Assembly (NCBI GenBank): GCA_947626185.1
Contig: CANQRD010000009.1
Coordinates: forward strand, 1-42,923
DNA length: 42,923 bases
Source: an uncultured Flavobacterium sp.
GTDB taxonomy: Bacteria > Bacteroidota > Bacteroidia > Flavobacteriales > Flavobacteriaceae
Direction: 5' to 3'
The notes beneath the pieces are model-generated. The model saw nothing but the letters and a program-made list of their open reading frames with translations. It ran no database searches and had not been told where the DNA came from. The position numbers and the translations under genes were made by a program. How positions within the stretch are numbered: the first letter of the stretch is position 1; each line of letters starts with the position of its first letter. This document shows positions 1-9,355 of this stretch, one piece after another.

Positions 1-11
1 GCTTTTATTTG

Positions 12-19
12 TATTTTTG
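12..19 (+). promoter_or_regulatory. -7 box of a Bacteroidota-type promoter for the RluA-family gene
   Basis: The octamer TATTTTTG fits the Bacteroidota -7 consensus TAnnTTTG and lies about 30 bases before the ATG at 49. The -33 element would fall at or beyond the left edge of the window, so it cannot be checked. The call rests on the box and its distance to the gene. Confidence 0.4.
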
Positions 20-48
20 CCTATTCAATTTAAGAATATTTGCATCCA

Positions 49-1719
49 ATGGCACTTTTTCATACCTATAAAACCGATATTCAATCATTTCAATTACCCG
101 AAAAATTTACTTTTCCCTTTTATTACGAACCTCATCCGTTAGCAATTTTAGCTGCCGAAGAATTGCAGAATGAACTTGTAAATCATGTTCAAATTGCTCC
201 GCTGTTTGACGTTAATAATAGTAATTCACTTCCGGCAGGAAAAATGTTTGGTGTTTTAGTGGTACAAAATAAAAAAGGTGAAATTGGATATTTAAAAGGT
301 TTTTCTGGAAAACTAGGTGCTTTTACACATTTAGATGGATATGTTCCGCCAATTTTTGATTTATGGCACAAAGATTCATTTTTTGTAAAAGACGAAAAAG
401 AAGTAAATGCAATTAACGCAGCAATTGAAGATTTGCAAAAAAATGAAGAGTATTTTGTTTTAAAGCAAGCTTTAACCAATGCTTTAGCAGAAGAAAAAAT
501 TGCGCTTAACGAACAGAAAAAATTGCACAAACAGCTAAAAAATGACAGAAAGTTAATTAGAGATACACAAATACAATTGCTGTCTGCTAAAGATTTTGAA
601 TTATTAAACGACGATTTAATCAAACAAAGTCTTAGAGATAAACACGAAATGCGAGTGCTTGCGCAAGAATGGCAAATGAAAATTGAAGCAATTCAAGCTA
701 AAATCACAAACTTTGATTTACAATTAACTTCGTTGAAAGAAGCGAGAAAACAAAAATCAAATGCGTTGCAACAAAAATTATTTCAGCAATATCAATTCTT
801 AAACTTTAAAGGAGAAACGCAAGATTTGTTACAAATTTTTTCTACAACTGTACTGCAACAACCACCAGCCGCTGCAGGAGATTGTGCTGCACCAAAATTA
901 TTACAATATGCTTATGCCAACGATTTAAAACCTTTGGCACTTGCCGAATTTTGGTGGGGAGAATCGCCTAAATCAGAAATTAGAAAACATTTGCATTATT
1001 ATCCGGCTTGTAGAGGCAAATGCGAACCAATTCTTGGGCATATGTTACAAGGTTTGGAAGTTGATGAAAATCCGCTCTTAATTCATCCCGAATTGCAAAA
1101 ACCAATAGAAATAATTTATGAAGATGACGATATGGCAATTGTAAATAAACCCGAAGAATTTTTATCGGTTCCTGGAATTTATATTCACGATTCGGTATAC
1201 GAACGAATGAAATTGCGTTATCCAAAAGCTACTGGTCCGTTAATCGTTCATCGGTTAGATATGGCAACTTCGGGCTTGTTGTTAATTGCAAAAAACAAAG
1301 AAGCACATAAAGCATTGCAAAGTCAATTCATAAAGAAAACAATTACGAAGCGCTACGTAGCTTTATTGGATGGAATAATTAAAGAAAATGAAGGTTTTAT
1401 AACTTTACCTTTGCGCGTAGATCTTGATGATAGACCAAGGCAAATGGTTTGCTATGAACACGGAAAAACTGCCAAAACAAAATGGGAAGTAATTGAGCGA
1501 AAAGATGGTAAAACAAAAGTTTATTTTTATCCAATTACAGGCAGAACGCATCAGTTAAGAGTTCACGCTTCGCATTTTTCTGGATTAAACACCCCAATTT
1601 GCGGCGATGATTTATATGGTACCAAGAGCAATCGATTGTATTTACACGCAGAATCTATTACATTTTTGCATCCGAAAACGTATGAAGAAGTAACTTTTAG
1701 CGCAAAAGAAACTTTCTAA
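49..1719 (+). CDS. RluA-family RNA pseudouridine synthase with a long N-terminal extension
   Basis: The C-terminal part (about residues 355-540) is an RluA/RsuA-type pseudouridine synthase: it carries the HRLD motif with the predicted catalytic Asp404 followed by TSGLLL, and the later segment GRTHQLRVH. These enzymes isomerise uridine to pseudouridine in rRNA or tRNA in the cytoplasm. The first 350 residues are unusual: a charged, probably coiled-coil stretch at about 120-245 and then a short segment with Cys279, Cys321 and Cys325 (GDC, and CRGKC). At 556 aa it is far longer than standalone RluA enzymes (about 220-330 aa), as in a Bacteroidota/proteobacterial subgroup. I chose ATG at 49 because the frame opens only with TTG nine bases earlier. 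The family is sure; the target uridine cannot be read from the sequence. Confidence 0.9.
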   Translation: MALFHTYKTDIQSFQLPEKFTFPFYYEPHPLAILAAEELQNELVNHVQIAPLFDVNNSNSLPAGKMFGVLVVQNKKGEIGYLKGFSGKLGAFTHLDGYVPPIFDLWHKDSFFVKDEKEVNAINAAIEDLQKNEEYFVLKQALTNALAEEKIALNEQKKLHKQLKNDRKLIRDTQIQLLSAKDFELLNDDLIKQSLRDKHEMRVLAQEWQMKIEAIQAKITNFDLQLTSLKEARKQKSNALQQKLFQQYQFLNFKGETQDLLQIFSTTVLQQPPAAAGDCAAPKLLQYAYANDLKPLALAEFWWGESPKSEIRKHLHYYPACRGKCEPILGHMLQGLEVDENPLLIHPELQKPIEIIYEDDDMAIVNKPEEFLSVPGIYIHDSVYERMKLRYPKATGPLIVHRLDMATSGLLLIAKNKEAHKALQSQFIKKTITKRYVALLDGIIKENEGFITLPLRVDLDDRPRQMVCYEHGKTAKTKWEVIERKDGKTKVYFYPITGRTHQLRVHASHFSGLNTPICGDDLYGTKSNRLYLHAESITFLHPKTYEEVTFSAKETF

Positions 1720-1755
1720 TTCTGCATTTTGTATATTTAATAAAAAGTACAAAAC

Positions 1756-2988
1756 ATGACGAATAAAAAAGCGCAACTTCGCAAACATAAACAAATTGCC
1801 ACAGGCTTATTTTTAGCAATGGTAATCCTTTATTTGTTGATGGTTTATTTACTTAAACATTATCCGTCAAATTGGATGGGTTATGTAAAAGCATTTTCAG
1901 AAGCTGCAATGGTTGGCGCACTAGCAGATTGGTTTGCAGTTACCGCATTATTTCGTCATCCAATGGGATTAAAAATTCCGCATACAAATTTGATTGAAAG
2001 CAATAAAAATACAATTGGTGATAATTTAGGAAACTTTGTTACAACTAATTTTCTAACTCCTGGCGCAATTAAACCTTATATTGTTAAGCTCAACATTTCA
2101 TTGGCTATTTCAAATTGGCTGCAACAGCATAAAAATCAAAAACGCATTGAGCAAGAAATAATTCATCTTGTGCAAACTATTTTAAAAAATGTAGATGATA
2201 AAACTATAATACAGTTTTTAGAAAATAAAGCACAACAGAAATTGCATGTTATTGCTTGGCAAAATTTAGCTTCGAAAGGATTGCAACAATTAATTGAAGA
2301 AAACGAACCCAATCGTTTTATTACGTTAGTTATTCCGAAAATTCAAGAATATATTCAAGAAAACAAAGAAGCTATTTATCAGCAAATTATAACCAAAAAA
2401 CCATTGCTTGGATTAATTGGAGGAAAATCAGTAACAAATCAATTGGTAAATGGTTTAGATTCTTTTTTAAACGATATTTTAGAAGATGATAATCACAAAA
2501 TTCGAATTGAAATTAATACACAGTTAAGTGAATTTGCACTAAATATGAGTTCTTCAGAAGAATGGAAATACAAAATTAATTCGCTAGTTTATCAATTTAT
2601 CAATCCCGAAACAATTTCATATTACATCGAAAGCTTTTGGACAAAAACAAAAGTAGAAATAGAAGTACAATTAGAAGATAATAATTCTATTTTACGAAAC
2701 TATTTACAGCAACAAATCAACGATTTATCGGTAAAATTTTCTACTGATGTTGAATTACAAAACAAGCTTAATAAAGAAATTCAAACCACTATTTACAAAC
2801 TTATTTTGAAAAATAGTCACGAAGTAGGTAACTTAATTAGCAATACAGTAGCGCAATGGGATGGAAAAGAATTGAGCGAAAAACTAGAATTGGAAGTAGG
2901 AAAAGATTTGCAATATATTCGAATTAACGGAACATTGATTGGTGGTTTAGTTGGTTTAATTATTTATACTTTAACCACATTTTTGTAA
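1756..2988 (+). CDS. DUF445 family membrane protein
   Basis: This 410-residue protein has one N-terminal membrane helix (about residues 14-36), then the DUF445 hallmark segment containing GALADWFAVTALFRHP. A long, mostly helical hydrophilic body follows, with a second helix at the extreme C-terminus (about 390-409). The architecture matches the YjiN/DUF445 family, whose members are inner-membrane proteins of unknown biochemical role. It begins 36 bases after the pseudouridine synthase and may be cotranscribed with it. A 7-bp inverted repeat (TTTTGTA at 1727-1733, TACAAAA at 1748-1754) sits directly before the start codon. Family assignment is firm, function unknown. Confidence 0.85.
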   Translation: MTNKKAQLRKHKQIATGLFLAMVILYLLMVYLLKHYPSNWMGYVKAFSEAAMVGALADWFAVTALFRHPMGLKIPHTNLIESNKNTIGDNLGNFVTTNFLTPGAIKPYIVKLNISLAISNWLQQHKNQKRIEQEIIHLVQTILKNVDDKTIIQFLENKAQQKLHVIAWQNLASKGLQQLIEENEPNRFITLVIPKIQEYIQENKEAIYQQIITKKPLLGLIGGKSVTNQLVNGLDSFLNDILEDDNHKIRIEINTQLSEFALNMSSSEEWKYKINSLVYQFINPETISYYIESFWTKTKVEIEVQLEDNNSILRNYLQQQINDLSVKFSTDVELQNKLNKEIQTTIYKLILKNSHEVGNLISNTVAQWDGKELSEKLELEVGKDLQYIRINGTLIGGLVGLIIYTLTTFL

Positions 2989-2991
2989 GGA

Positions 2992-3468
2992 TTAATTACT
3001 CAAAAATCGCTCGCGAATTTTTTCATTAAACATATTTTCCATTTGTGTATTTTTTTGATTCTCTTTCAAAAAATCAAAATATTCTAACATTTCTAAAGCT
3101 CTTCCTTTAGTAAGCTTAATGTTTGCTGTAGACAAAAATGCATCGAAAGAAATATGTGCTGCACAGATATAGGCAAACAAATACTCTACTCCGCCGCGTT
3201 CTAATAATTCTTGAGCTAAAATGTTGTAGTTGGAATATACAGTATAACTCAGTTGAGCTTCTTTACCCAATTCAATAAACAAATCGTTTATAAGATTTAT
3301 GTCAACGCTAGTAATTTGCTCGCAAACGATAGAAGCAATTTGCTGTCTGAAGAAGTAATTGTTGTCGTTAAATTTTTGTCCAAATTTCCCATTCCAATCC
3401 AATGATAACCAAGCTTTATCATTTTCAGAATAGTTATCTATAAAACTTTGAAAATCAACAACACTCAT
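2992..3468 (-). CDS. Conserved hypothetical protein, 158 aa
   Basis: I do not recognise a named family. The protein is soluble, without signal peptide or membrane helix, and looks mostly alpha-helical, with an aromatic-rich N-terminal third (DKAWLSLDWNGKFGQKF) and a charged C-terminus. It is convergent with the DUF445 gene, only three bases from that gene's stop, so the two share a 3' boundary without room for a terminator. The start is an ATG. No obvious -7 box is seen upstream. Codon use looks like that of its neighbours, so it is probably a real native gene. Confidence 0.6.
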   Translation of the reverse strand: MSVVDFQSFIDNYSENDKAWLSLDWNGKFGQKFNDNNYFFRQQIASIVCEQITSVDINLINDLFIELGKEAQLSYTVYSNYNILAQELLERGGVEYLFAYICAAHISFDAFLSTANIKLTKGRALEMLEYFDFLKENQKNTQMENMFNEKIRERFLSN

Positions 3469-3556
3469 TTTTATTCTTTTTTCCTTCTTATGAAGGAGTA
3501 AAATTACAATTATAAATAGTAGTATTCCTAAACAATGAGAGATATTTTAAAAACAA

Positions 3557-3585
3557 AAAGTCTAGCAAATGCTAGACTTTTATTA
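3557..3585 (-). terminator. Intrinsic terminator of the TlpA-like thioredoxin gene
   Basis: A perfect 10-bp inverted repeat (AAAGTCTAGC at 3557-3566, GCTAGACTTT at 3571-3580) with a 4-base loop lies directly beyond the stop codon of the reverse-strand gene ending at 3583. It is followed on the reverse strand by a run rich in T. Confidence 0.8.
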
Positions 3586-4158
3586 TTTCTCTTCCAATAA
3601 ATTATCTAAGATTACTCTAAACTTAGCACTATTCCAGTCAGCTGCTCTAAACTTTTTTATTACAATTTCTCCTTCTTTATTTAATACAAAAGAAGCGGGA
3701 ATAGAACTAGAATATAACATTGTAGGTGTATCGTTTTTTTGATAATACACTGGTAATGTATAATTATATTTTGCTTTAAACTGTTCTACCTTTTCAGGGC
3801 TATCTGTTGTTACAAACATAAAAACTACTTTGTTTTTATAATCGTTATACAATTCCTGAAAACTTGGTTTTTCTGCAATACAAGGCGGGCACCACGTAGC
3901 CCAAAAATTTATTACAACCACTTTATCTTTTAGCTCATTTAAGTTAAAATCGTTTCCATTTTCATCTACCAACTTCCAATCTCCAAAATCTACTTTCTGA
4001 AAATCTTCCTTATTTTCTAAACTCGGGCTCATTGCTACCAACTGATTTACCCAAACTTTAAAAGATGTTCCTAGCGGAGTAAAAATCAAAACAGCAAATA
4101 ATACTAAAAAAACAGTATTAATGATGAAAGATTTTTTCTTTTTCTTTTCCTTAAACAT
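3583..4158 (-). CDS. TlpA-like membrane-anchored thiol-disulfide oxidoreductase
   Basis: A very basic N-terminus (KEKKKKKS) precedes one membrane helix at about residues 11-30, so the protein should be anchored in the inner membrane with its thioredoxin domain outside the cytoplasm. The domain has the TlpA/ResA-type active site WCPPC with Cys90 and Cys93 and a SIPASF segment at about 155 that supplies the cis-proline. Family members reduce or exchange disulfides in envelope proteins, for example in cytochrome c maturation. No cytochrome genes are adjacent, so the substrate is unknown. It is monocistronic, with its own -7 box (TATATTTG at 4181-4174) and terminator. Confidence 0.85.
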   Translation of the reverse strand: MFKEKKKKKSFIINTVFLVLFAVLIFTPLGTSFKVWVNQLVAMSPSLENKEDFQKVDFGDWKLVDENGNDFNLNELKDKVVVINFWATWCPPCIAEKPSFQELYNDYKNKVVFMFVTTDSPEKVEQFKAKYNYTLPVYYQKNDTPTMLYSSSIPASFVLNKEGEIVIKKFRAADWNSAKFRVILDNLLEEK

Positions 4159-4173
4159 GACAATTTTTTATTC

Positions 4174-4181
4174 CAAATATA
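4174..4181 (-). promoter_or_regulatory. -7 box for the TlpA-like gene
   Basis: On the reverse strand the octamer TATATTTG matches TAnnTTTG exactly and lies 15 bases before the ATG at 4158, implying a very short leader. No clear -33 TTG is seen at the expected distance. Confidence 0.5.
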
Positions 4182-4308
4182 GTTTTTTTCTACCTATTAA
4201 GAGAGGATAACAAATAGTTCAACAAAGATATTTTATCTATTATCGACTTTTTAGCAATTTAAATTGTTTAAACCTTCAAATTATGACATAGATAAAATAG
4301 TAAAATTT

Positions 4309-4342
4309 AAAAAAGCCTCTGATAAAAATCAGAGGCTTTTTT
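4309..4342 (-). terminator. Intrinsic terminator downstream of aconitase
   Basis: A strong inverted repeat (AAAAAGCCTCTGAT, 4-base loop, ATCAGAGGCTTTTT) flanked by A and T runs lies about 20 bases past the aconitase stop. It is symmetrical enough to work in both directions, but only the reverse-strand gene runs into it. Confidence 0.85.
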
Positions 4343-4362
4343 AAAATTATATTTATATAAAT

Positions 4363-6624
4363 TTACTTTCCTGCAGCGATTAAATTTAAGGCAGATCCTG
4401 CTTTAAACCATTCTATTTGACTTGTATTATAAGTATGGTTAGCAATAATAATATCTTTAGAACCATCTGCATGAACAAATTCTAACGTTAATGGTTTACC
4501 AGGTGCAAACTCTGTTAAATCTAAAAAGTTAATAGTATCATCTTCAAAAATCTTATCGTAATCGGCTTCATTAGCAAATGTAAGGGCCAACATTCCTTGC
4601 TTTTTCAGGTTTGTTTCATGAATACGAGCAAATGATTTTACCAATACAGCTTTTACACCTAAATGGCGAGGCTCCATAGCGGCATGCTCACGAGAAGATC
4701 CTTCACCATAATTTTGGTCTCCTACAACAATAGTTGGAATACCTGCTGCTTTATATGCTCTCTGAACAGCTGGCACAGGTCCATACTCACCTGTTATTTG
4801 ATTTTTTACAGTATTTGTTAAATGATTGAAAGCATTTTCTGCACCAATCAACATATTATCTGAAATATTGTCTAAATGACCACGGAAGCGCAACCAAGGA
4901 CCAGCCATAGAAATATGGTCAGTAGTACATTTTCCAAAAGCTTTTATTAATAATTTTGCTCCTGTGATATTTTTTCCATCCCAAGGCGCAAATGGCTCAA
5001 GCAATTGTAAACGATTTGATGTAGGACTTACTTCTACAACAACACTAGATCCATCTTCTGCTGGTGCCTGATAACCAGGATCATCCACCGCAAAACCTTT
5101 TTTAGGTAATTCATCTCCAACAGGAGGTAATAATTTCACCTCTTCTCCATTGTCATTAATTAATGTGTCTGTGATTGGATTAAATCCTAAATCTCCTGAA
5201 ATTGCTAAAGCAGCAACCATTTCTGGCGAAGTTACGAATGCATGGGTATTCGGATTTCCGTCAGCACGTTTTGAGAAGTTACGGTTGAATGAGTGAACAA
5301 TTGTATTTTTTTCTTGTTTGTCTGCTCCTTCACGATCCCATTGTCCGATGCAAGGTCCACAAGCATTAGTAAATACTTTTGTTCCCATTTTTTCAAACGT
5401 TTCTATTATTCCATCTCTTTCGATAGTAAAACGAATTTGCTCAGAACCTGGGTTAATTCCAAATTCTGCTTTAGGAGTAATTCCATGTTTTACAGCTTGC
5501 TCTACAATAGATGCAGCTCTAGACATATCTTCATACGATGAGTTTGTACAAGAACCTATTAATCCCCACTCTACTTTTAATGGCCACCCATTTGCTTCTG
5601 CTTCTGCACGCATTTTAGAAACTGGCGTTCCTCTATCTGGCGTAAATGGCCCATTAATATGTGGTTCTAATTCAGATAAATTAATTTCAATTAATTGATC
5701 GAAATACATTTCTGGATTTGCATATACTTCTGGATCGGCTGTTAGATGATCAGCTACTTTATCTGCTGCTTCCACTACATCTTGACGATCTGTTGCTGAT
5801 AAATATCTACGCATAGAATCGTCGTATCCGAATGTTGAAGTAGTTGCACCAATTTCTGCACCCATATTACAAATTGTACCTTTACCAGTACATGACATAG
5901 ATATAGCTCCTTCTCCAAAATATTCAACAATTGCTCCAGTTCCTCCTTTTACTGTAAGAATATCGGCAACTTTTAAAATTACATCTTTAGGAGCTGTCCA
6001 TCCATTTAATTTACCAGTAAGTTTTACTCCAATAAGTTTAGGAAATTTCAATTCCCAAGCCATACCTGACATTACATCTACAGCATCAGCACCGCCAACA
6101 CCAATAGCAAGCATTCCTAAACCACCTGCATTTACTGTGTGTGAATCTGTACCAATCATTAATCCTCCTGGAAAAGCATAGTTTTCTAAAAGAATTTGGT
6201 GAATAATTCCTGAACCTGGCTTCCAAAAGCCTATTCCATATTTATTAGAAACAGATGATAAAAAGTTAAAAACTTCTGAAGATTGTGTTTCTGCTACTTT
6301 TAAATCAGTTGCAGCCCCCACTTTTGCTTGAATTAAGTGATCGCAGTGTACTGTTGTTGGAACAGCTACTTTTTCTTTTCCTGCATGCATAAATTGCAAT
6401 AAAGCCATTTGTGCCGTTGCATCCTGACACGCTACACGATCTGGCGCAAAATCAACATAATCTTTTCCTCTTTCAAACGCCTGAGTAGGCATTCCATCCC
6501 ATAAATGAGTATACAAAATTTTCTCTGAAAGCGTTAATGGACGACCTACCAATTCTCGAGCTTTCTCTACTCGACTTGGCATTTTATCGTACACTTTTTT
6601 AATCATTTCTATATCAAAAGCCAT
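4363..6624 (-). CDS. acn: Aconitate hydratase, mitochondrial-type
   Basis: Aconitase (EC 4.2.1.3) interconverts citrate and isocitrate in the TCA cycle. At 753 aa it has the length of the mitochondrial-type enzyme rather than the roughly 890-residue AcnA/IRP type. The three [4Fe-4S] cluster ligands are present as Cys359 (GSCTNSS), Cys422 and Cys425 (CGPC), close to the positions in mammalian mitochondrial aconitase. The segments GTDSHT near 160 and [17 protein letters not shown] near 640 match active-site motifs. The gene is monocistronic between two gaps, with a terminator downstream. A near-consensus -7 box (TATTTTG, one base short of the usual spacing) lies on the reverse strand at 6671-6665, about 40 bases upstream of the ATG. 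Confidence 0.97.
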   Translation of the reverse strand: MAFDIEMIKKVYDKMPSRVEKARELVGRPLTLSEKILYTHLWDGMPTQAFERGKDYVDFAPDRVACQDATAQMALLQFMHAGKEKVAVPTTVHCDHLIQAKVGAATDLKVAETQSSEVFNFLSSVSNKYGIGFWKPGSGIIHQILLENYAFPGGLMIGTDSHTVNAGGLGMLAIGVGGADAVDVMSGMAWELKFPKLIGVKLTGKLNGWTAPKDVILKVADILTVKGGTGAIVEYFGEGAISMSCTGKGTICNMGAEIGATTSTFGYDDSMRRYLSATDRQDVVEAADKVADHLTADPEVYANPEMYFDQLIEINLSELEPHINGPFTPDRGTPVSKMRAEAEANGWPLKVEWGLIGSCTNSSYEDMSRAASIVEQAVKHGITPKAEFGINPGSEQIRFTIERDGIIETFEKMGTKVFTNACGPCIGQWDREGADKQEKNTIVHSFNRNFSKRADGNPNTHAFVTSPEMVAALAISGDLGFNPITDTLINDNGEEVKLLPPVGDELPKKGFAVDDPGYQAPAEDGSSVVVEVSPTSNRLQLLEPFAPWDGKNITGAKLLIKAFGKCTTDHISMAGPWLRFRGHLDNISDNMLIGAENAFNHLTNTVKNQITGEYGPVPAVQRAYKAAGIPTIVVGDQNYGEGSSREHAAMEPRHLGVKAVLVKSFARIHETNLKKQGMLALTFANEADYDKIFEDDTINFLDLTEFAPGKPLTLEFVHADGSKDIIIANHTYNTSQIEWFKAGSALNLIAAGK

Positions 6625-6941
6625 AGTATATTTTATTTGGTTTCACATTTTAAAAACTACCTCTCAAAATACTCTTTTTTTTTCTAATACTGTTTTAAAA
6701 AAAGTTAATATTTGAAATTTAAAACCATTCTATTTAATTGATTAGTAAATGTTATATCATCATATTTTTTTTCATTATTCAACTTTTCTCTATATTCATT
6801 TAATTAATTAGAATATGCATTTTTTAATATCATAAACAACTATTTTAATCGTTATAACTATATTTATCGCTTATAAAACATTGAAAAGTGATAGCTTTGT
6901 TCTATCAGATCGTTATTTATTTTAATTTACTAATTTTAGCT
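6625..6941. other. AT-rich divergent intergenic region
   Basis: This gap of about 320 bases separates the divergent aconitase and DUF4268 genes. It is extremely AT-rich with homopolymer runs. I see a near-consensus -7 box for aconitase (6665-6671, reverse) and one for the DUF4268 gene (6892-6899), but no ORF or RNA gene. Confidence 0.5.
6892..6899 (+). promoter_or_regulatory. -7 box for the DUF4268 gene, overlapping an inverted repeat
   Basis: TAGCTTTG fits TAnnTTTG and lies 42 bases before the ATG at 6942. The box is inside an inverted repeat, TGATAG (6889-6894) and CTATCA (6902-6907). The repeat could be an operator or chance in this AT-rich stretch. The box position argues against a translation start at the upstream GTG (6888). 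Confidence 0.4.
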
Positions 6942-7385
6942 ATGTATAGCAAAGAAGACGCAAAACGCATTAAGAAAGAATTTTGGATAGAGTTTGCAAA
7001 TGTATATCCCAGAAAATGGTTGTTACACAATACAAAAATTAAAGATGTTAGTTTTAAATTTTATGCTGACAACAAAAAAGCTCAGGTTTTATTAGACATA
7101 GAGCCTAGAGATAAAGAAAAAAGAAAGATTTACTATGAAAAAATTGAATCTTTAAAAAATATATTACTGGAAGAACATTTATCTGATGTAATTTTTGAGC
7201 GTAATTATTATCTTGAAAATGGAAAAGTAATTAGCAGAGTATGGGTTGAAATTGATCAGGTGTCTATTAACAATCCTGCTACTTGGAGCAAAATTTTTAA
7301 TTTTTTCAACGAAAAAATGACTGCTTTTGAAATTTTCTTCTATGAATATGAAGATTACATTAGAGATTTAGAAATAAATATTTAA
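6942..7385 (+). CDS. DUF4268 domain-containing protein
   Basis: The 147-residue product is a small, soluble, highly charged protein. Its opening (SKEDAKRIKKEFWIEFANVY) and the later VWVEIDQVSINNPATW segment are characteristic of DUF4268 proteins of Flavobacteriaceae. The biochemical role is unknown; in other bacteria the domain occurs fused to nuclease-like or restriction-related modules, which is only a weak hint. I start at the ATG at 6942. The frame is open upstream to a GTG at 6888, but that would add 18 hydrophobic residues uncharacteristic of the family and would place the start in the promoter. The next gene follows after 38 bases. Confidence 0.75.
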   Translation: MYSKEDAKRIKKEFWIEFANVYPRKWLLHNTKIKDVSFKFYADNKKAQVLLDIEPRDKEKRKIYYEKIESLKNILLEEHLSDVIFERNYYLENGKVISRVWVEIDQVSINNPATWSKIFNFFNEKMTAFEIFFYEYEDYIRDLEINI

Positions 7386-7423
7386 TTTCTAATTACTAAT
7401 ATCGCTATTATTTATATTCTTTT

Positions 7424-9301
7424 ATGTTTAAAAATATTACATGTTTGCTATTCTTATTTTTTTCTATTCAATTTTTATTTGGACAAACTGCTGACACCCT
7501 AAATAAAAAACAGAATATAAATGAAAGATTACATCAAAAAAAAGATGTAACAATAACACTAGGAGAAGATGATGCGGTATTATTTGAAGACTTTAAAGAA
7601 AATAATAAAAAATCGAAACTGGGAAGACTTTTAAACAAATTAATCTACAAAACCGATAAGCGAATTGTTGCTAATGCTCCTGAACACATAGACTATAATA
7701 ATTTCAAAATTGGTCAAGGTAAAATTATTCGAAATATAGAAATCACAACATTAGATCCTTTTGGGTATTCTGAAAAAGATTCATTAAAAAAACCGTCAAA
7801 TTCTTTTGAAAATTTAGGAAATAGACTACATTTAAAAACGAAAAATTTTACAATCCGAAACTTTCTTTTATTTAAAAAAGGACAAGTTTTTGACTCTGTA
7901 AAAGCAAAAGAATCTGAGCGTTTACTTCGTACACAAAACTATGTAAGACGGGTATTAATTACACCAATTGGCACATCCTCTCCCGACTCGGTAGACGTTA
8001 TTATTAGAGAATTAGATTCATGGACAATTTACCCAACAGTATCGCTATCTACCTCTTCTTTGCGCGCTAGATTAAGAGACAGCAATTTTGGTGGATTAGG
8101 TCATGATATTATTCTTGAATATTCTTCAAGATACAAAGAGAATATGAATGGCTTTTATTTCAACTATTTCGTGAATAATATTCAAAATACTTTTATTAGA
8201 GCCAATGTTTTTTTCGATCAAACGGTAAGAGGAAATTATATAAAGGGAGTTGGATTTGATCGACCTTTTTACTCACAATTTACAAAATGGGCGGGAGGAG
8301 TATCTTTTAGCGAACGCTTTTTCAGAGATTCATTACCTGATGCGAATATGAAATATAGCTATCAACCGGTAAAATATCACACTCAAGATTATTGGGCAGG
8401 CTATTCTATTCCGCTTTTTAAAAGCTATAAAGAAAAACCAATTAACACCAATTTGCGTATGTCTATTAGGTACCTAAAAGACCAATACACACAAACACCC
8501 GCAGAAGCTTATGACGAAAATAACTTTTATAGTGACAGAACATCTTATTTAGCAACAATCGGATTAAGCACTATTGATTATATTCAAGATAGTTTTATAT
8601 TTAACAATGATCGAATTGAAGACGTTCAGGTTGGAAGAGTTTTTTCAATTACGGGAGGTGTAAGAGAACAATATGGTGAATATAAAACTTATTTTGGAGC
8701 AAAATTATCTGTTGGCAACTATACACGATATGGTTATTTTGCAGGAAATATTGAGTGGGGAAGTAATTTTAAAGGTGGAAAAACAGAACAAGCCACTTTT
8801 CGTCTAGAAGGTACTTATTTTACCAAGGTTTTTTTATTAAAAAATTGGCGATTTAGACATTTTTTAGTGCCTGAACTTGTAATTGGTTCTCATCGTTTTG
8901 AGCATGTTAAAGATGAGTTGAAACTAGAAGATGCTATTCAAGGACTAAGAGCACAGAAAATCACAGGCACAAAACGTTTTTCATTATCCTATCGTTGGCA
9001 ATCGTATGCTCCATATGAATGGAAAGGCTTTAGATTTGATCCTTTCTTTAGTTACGAAGGAGCTATTATTGGTAATAGCACCAAGGAATTGGTAAATTCT
9101 AAAGTATATTCTCGTTTTAGTATTGGTTTGGTTGCCAATAACGATTATTTAGTTTTTAGTAGAATTACGATTTCATTAGCTTACTTCCCTAACGTACCTG
9201 ACCGTAATTATGGTAGTTTTTTCAATGCTAATACAATTGATTACAATATTGCTTTACCACGTTTTAATCACGATAAGCCAAAAGCGGTATCTTATTATTA
9301 A
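7424..9301 (+). CDS. BamA/TamA-like outer-membrane beta-barrel protein
   Basis: An N-terminal signal peptide (hydrophobic core at about residues 6-20, then FGQ as the probable cleavage region) targets this 625-residue protein for export. A periplasmic part follows with a POTRA-like segment (about 85-190: KIIRNIEITTLDPFG, then KKGQVFDSVKAKESERLLR and VDVIIRELDSW). The C-terminal 400 residues are alternating aromatic/polar strands typical of a beta-barrel. This arrangement resembles surface-antigen (BamA/TamA) family proteins, which insert proteins or other substrates into the outer membrane. It is shorter than BamA, having fewer POTRA repeats, so it is probably an accessory member and not the essential BamA. 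The final residues PKAVSYY lack a typical terminal beta-signal. Confidence 0.7.
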   Translation: MFKNITCLLFLFFSIQFLFGQTADTLNKKQNINERLHQKKDVTITLGEDDAVLFEDFKENNKKSKLGRLLNKLIYKTDKRIVANAPEHIDYNNFKIGQGKIIRNIEITTLDPFGYSEKDSLKKPSNSFENLGNRLHLKTKNFTIRNFLLFKKGQVFDSVKAKESERLLRTQNYVRRVLITPIGTSSPDSVDVIIRELDSWTIYPTVSLSTSSLRARLRDSNFGGLGHDIILEYSSRYKENMNGFYFNYFVNNIQNTFIRANVFFDQTVRGNYIKGVGFDRPFYSQFTKWAGGVSFSERFFRDSLPDANMKYSYQPVKYHTQDYWAGYSIPLFKSYKEKPINTNLRMSIRYLKDQYTQTPAEAYDENNFYSDRTSYLATIGLSTIDYIQDSFIFNNDRIEDVQVGRVFSITGGVREQYGEYKTYFGAKLSVGNYTRYGYFAGNIEWGSNFKGGKTEQATFRLEGTYFTKVFLLKNWRFRHFLVPELVIGSHRFEHVKDELKLEDAIQGLRAQKITGTKRFSLSYRWQSYAPYEWKGFRFDPFFSYEGAIIGNSTKELVNSKVYSRFSIGLVANNDYLVFSRITISLAYFPNVPDRNYGSFFNANTIDYNIALPRFNHDKPKAVSYY

Positions 9302-9331
9302 AAAAATCCTTATAAAAACAAGGACTTTTTT
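9301..9331. terminator. Bidirectional intrinsic terminator between convergent genes
   Basis: AAAAAATCCTT (9301-9311) and AAGGACTTTTTT (9320-9331) form a hairpin with one internal mismatch, flanked by A and T runs. It lies between the stop of the barrel protein and that of the reverse-strand GlmU-like gene and could serve both. Confidence 0.7.
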
Positions 9332-9355
9332 AATAATAACCACGTTCACTTTATT

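Noticed and set aside
189..623. 144-codon reverse-strand ORF inside the pseudouridine synthase gene
   Set aside because: Low-complexity Ser/Phe/Cys-rich product that is the antisense shadow of a Lys/Asn/Glu-rich coiled-coil region; no promoter or independent coding features.
5293..5698. Forward ORFs of 82 and 126 codons inside aconitase
   Set aside because: Antisense to a strongly conserved enzyme, no -7 box, and no recognisable domain.
6888..6941. GTG start that would extend the DUF4268 protein by 18 residues
   Set aside because: It overlaps the probable -7 box, and the protein without the extension begins as the family usually does.
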